Shown in pieces: positions 5,640-7,023 of a stretch of DNA of 7,023 nucleotides. The stretch is taken from assembly GCA_002298665.1 (NCBI GenBank), contig DBKW01000052.1, forward strand, positions 16,211 to 23,233. The letters are read 5' to 3'. Position numbers and translations under genes: made by a program. Source of the DNA: Verrucomicrobia bacterium UBA740 (GTDB lineage: Bacteria; Verrucomicrobiota; Kiritimatiellia; RFP12; UBA1067). The stretch's first letter is position 1; the number at the start of each line of letters is the position of its first letter. Under the pieces are notes generated by a model, which was not told the origin of the DNA, did no database searches, and was given only the letters and a program-made list of their open reading frames with translations.

Positions 5640-6271
5640 GATTTGAATATGTAAATCTTGTTTTCCGTCCCCCGCAGGAGCCGTCCGATGTTCGAACGGT
5701 GCTTGAAGATGACGAAAAGCGCGACAAATGTGACCAGCACCGCCTGGGGGATGTCCGCCAGGCCGGAGGAACCCAGGATGGGGAACCAGATGGCGATTGC
5801 GAGAAACGCCGCGGCCGCGCAACTTCCGAGCGAAATGTAATGCGAGAGCGCGAACACGACGACAAACAGCGCGAAGGCGACCCCGACGAGCGCCGGCACG
5901 AGCCCAATCAGCATGCCAAAGCCCGTCGCGACGCCCTTCCCGCCCTTGAAACGCATGTACGGCGTCAGCATGTGCCCGACGACGCAGGCGAGGCCCGTCA
6001 CGAGCGCCAAATGCGCCAAGGCGGGCTCGCCCCCGGCGAAATGCCGCGCCGCGAGAACCGGCAAAAGCCCCTTCAGGACGTCGCAGGCGAAGGCGATGAA
6101 CCCCCATTTCTTGCCGACGGAACGGAAAACGTTCGTCGCGCCGATATTCTTGGACCCGACCGTCCGCACGTCGATGCCGCGTGCCTTGCCGATGAGAAAT
6201 CCGAACGGGATGCCCCCGATCAGATACGCCGCCCCGACAAACAGAGTCCACGTCAACAGAGTTGTATTCAT
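5636..6271 (-). CDS. plsY: Glycerol-3-phosphate acyltransferase PlsY
   Basis: PlsY is an inner-membrane enzyme that moves an acyl group from acyl-phosphate to glycerol-3-phosphate, the first step of phosphatidic acid synthesis. The 211-residue length and several hydrophobic segments fit the family. The three conserved cytoplasmic motifs are present. Motif 1 is GSKNIGATNVFR (39-50). Motif 2 is GHMLTPYMRFKGGKGVATG (99-117), with the glycine-rich phosphate loop. Motif 3 is FKHRSNIGRLLRGTE (189-203), near the C-terminus. Motif 1 has Lys41 where Gly is usual (GSGN), while the Ser, Asn and Arg are kept. The start overlaps the HNH gene stop (ATGA at 6271-6268) and has a doubled AAGGAG upstream. The stop overlaps queA. 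Its acyl-phosphate-making partner PlsX is not in the window. Confidence 0.95.
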   Translation of the reverse strand: MNTTLLTWTLFVGAAYLIGGIPFGFLIGKARGIDVRTVGSKNIGATNVFRSVGKKWGFIAFACDVLKGLLPVLAARHFAGGEPALAHLALVTGLACVVGHMLTPYMRFKGGKGVATGFGMLIGLVPALVGVAFALFVVVFALSHYISLGSCAAAAFLAIAIWFPILGSSGLADIPQAVLVTFVALFVIFKHRSNIGRLLRGTENKIYIFKS

Positions 6272-6609
6272 GATCGATCTCCTTCTCCTTCAGGGAAAAC
6301 GGTTCCCGCGCCGCCGTCCGGACCGAAAAGCGACTCCAGGATGCGCTCCACTGGCGTCGTGGTCTTCTTTTTGTTGTTGCAGTCCTTGCAGCACGGCACG
6401 CAGTTCGACCGGACCGACTTCCCGCCGCGCGCCACGGGGATGACGTGGTCCATCGTCAGATTCGCCGCGCCGACATGCCGCCCGCAGTAATGGCAGACGC
6501 CCTTCTGCAGCTGCGCGCGCCACCAGTCCGTCTGGCGCAAGGCGCGCGCCTTTTCGCGCTCCCGCCGGACGTGCACCGGGTCCGGACGCAAATCGTGCCA
6601 CGTCTCCAT
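6268..6609 (-). CDS. Small HNH endonuclease-like protein
   Basis: This 113-residue soluble protein carries a complete HNH (beta-beta-alpha-metal) nuclease core. CHYC (Cys39, Cys42) and CKDC (Cys74, Cys77) form the structural zinc site, and LTMDHVIPVARGG (51-63) supplies Asp54-His55. Asn69 and Asn78 fit the remaining conserved positions. A basic N-terminal helix (VRREREKARALRQ, 14-26) could contact DNA. Proteins of this type are nicking or cleaving nucleases in phage, restriction or repair settings, and many small chromosomal ones are uncharacterised. Nothing here indicates restriction partners, an intron or a phage. The ATG at 6609 is chosen because it shares one base with the glycosyltransferase stop (TGATG) and has AAAGGA 9 nt upstream; the open frame further upstream is a shadow of the glycosyltransferase gene. 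The stop overlaps plsY by 4 nt. Nuclease fold: confident. Role in this operon: unknown. Confidence 0.88.
   Translation of the reverse strand: METWHDLRPDPVHVRREREKARALRQTDWWRAQLQKGVCHYCGRHVGAANLTMDHVIPVARGGKSVRSNCVPCCKDCNNKKKTTTPVERILESLFGPDGGAGTVFPEGEGDRS
6279..6290 (-). promoter_or_regulatory. Doubled ribosome binding site of plsY
   Basis: On the minus strand AAGGAG occurs twice back to back, the nearer copy 7 nt before the plsY ATG. Both lie inside the 3' end of the HNH gene. This is the strongest Shine-Dalgarno region in the minus-strand string, so plsY may be translated more than its neighbours. Confidence 0.65.
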
Positions 6610-7023
6610 CAGGCATGGTCCTTTCCGATGAACTCGCAGGGCGCCTTCTTCGCCAGAAGTCCGCACAGGAAACGCACCCCGTAGACCACGTGGGTCGCCA
6701 CGACGCCCGCCAGCGTAAGTGCCCAGACGAGCGGATTCACACTGAACGTCGTCAACGCCACGAGCGCCAGGTAAAAGCCGAGCGGAACCACCCCCGCCAC
6801 GCGCGCCCAAGCCGGCAGGAACCAGACGCACGCCGCCAGAACCGCCAGATAGAGCACGAAAAGCGACGGCACAAAATACGCCAGATGAAGCGAATTGGAC
6901 GGATACCGCTTCACGAAATAGCCGCGGTGGAAAGCGTACCGCCCCAACTGCCGCAAATGCGGACCGAACAGGGGCCGGCGATGATGGTAGACGACCACCC
7001 ACGGATTGTAGTAGATGCGTGCG
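6609..7023 (-). CDS. C-terminal part of a family 2 glycosyltransferase with membrane helices (5' end off the window)
   Basis: The frame is open to the right edge, so only the last 137 residues are seen. They start ARIYYNPWVVVYHHRRPLF, then FGPHLRQLGRYAFHRGYFVK and RYP. The NP-x3-VYHHRR and RQ-x2-RYAxHRGxF pattern is typical of the end of the catalytic domain in processive or ExoA-like GT2 enzymes, which transfer sugars from nucleotide donors to lipid-linked or polysaccharide acceptors at the inner membrane. Three hydrophobic segments follow (near YFVPSLFVLYLAVLAACVWF, then VAGVVPLGFYLALVAL, then WALTLAGVVATHVVYGVRFL) and a short charged tail. The donor-binding DXD region lies outside the window, so donor and product cannot be judged. 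The stop shares one base with the HNH start. Neighbouring plsY makes an envelope role likely, as inference. Confidence 0.85.
   Translation of the reverse strand, partial: ARIYYNPWVVVYHHRRPLFGPHLRQLGRYAFHRGYFVKRYPSNSLHLAYFVPSLFVLYLAVLAACVWFLPAWARVAGVVPLGFYLALVALTTFSVNPLVWALTLAGVVATHVVYGVRFLCGLLAKKAPCEFIGKDHA

Noticed and set aside
4557..6251. A 564-residue protein fusing an unknown N-terminal part to QueA
   Set aside because: The extra N-terminal part is an out-of-frame reading of plsY. The QueA family N-terminus begins at 5639, where the ATG overlaps the plsY stop.

Overview
This is a GC-rich bacterial segment with tightly packed genes and mostly housekeeping content. It has two blocks. A short plus-strand block fills the left third. 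A long minus-strand gene string fills the right 4.5 kb and converges on it. No genus can be named from the sequence. Dense ATGA start-stop overlaps, GC-rich codons, an ExoA-like family 2 glycosyltransferase and QueA suggest a Gram-negative-type bacterium, possibly of the Verrucomicrobiota/Kiritimatiellota kind, but that placement is a weak guess.

Left block, plus strand. The 3' end of an unidentified membrane-protein gene (1-285) is followed after one base by a nitroreductase with an N-terminal two-[4Fe-4S] ferredoxin domain (287-1111). This overlaps by 4 nt an OmpR/PhoB-type response regulator with an unusual Lys-Asp at the usual Lys-Pro position (1108-1800). A 368-nt non-coding gap follows. 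It holds four tandem 22-bp repeats centred on the palindrome AGACCGCGGTCT (1946-2027) and, after them, a few small hairpins. The block ends with a 70-residue PspC-domain membrane protein (2169-2381).

Right block, minus strand, in order of transcription from the right edge: the C-terminal part of a family 2 glycosyltransferase (6609 to the edge), a small HNH endonuclease-like protein (6268-6609), PlsY glycerol-3-phosphate acyltransferase (5636-6271), QueA (4557-5639), a protein with two PAS domains and no output domain (3816-4538), an RluA-family pseudouridine synthase with an S4 domain (2905-3819), and a HIT-family hydrolase (2484-2888). Four of the six junctions are overlaps of 1 or 4 nt; the other two gaps are 16 and 18 nt. 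The block therefore looks like one operon mixing envelope or lipid synthesis with tRNA/rRNA modification and nucleotide hydrolysis. A candidate extended -10 promoter just before the PAS gene may start a second, leaderless transcript.

I see no mobile element, CRISPR array, tRNA or rRNA gene, and no clear new defence or metabolic system. The features most worth a second look are the palindromic repeat array between the response regulator and pspC-like genes, the possible leaderless PAS-only gene coupled to a pseudouridine synthase, and the response regulator without a partner kinase next to a ferredoxin-nitroreductase.
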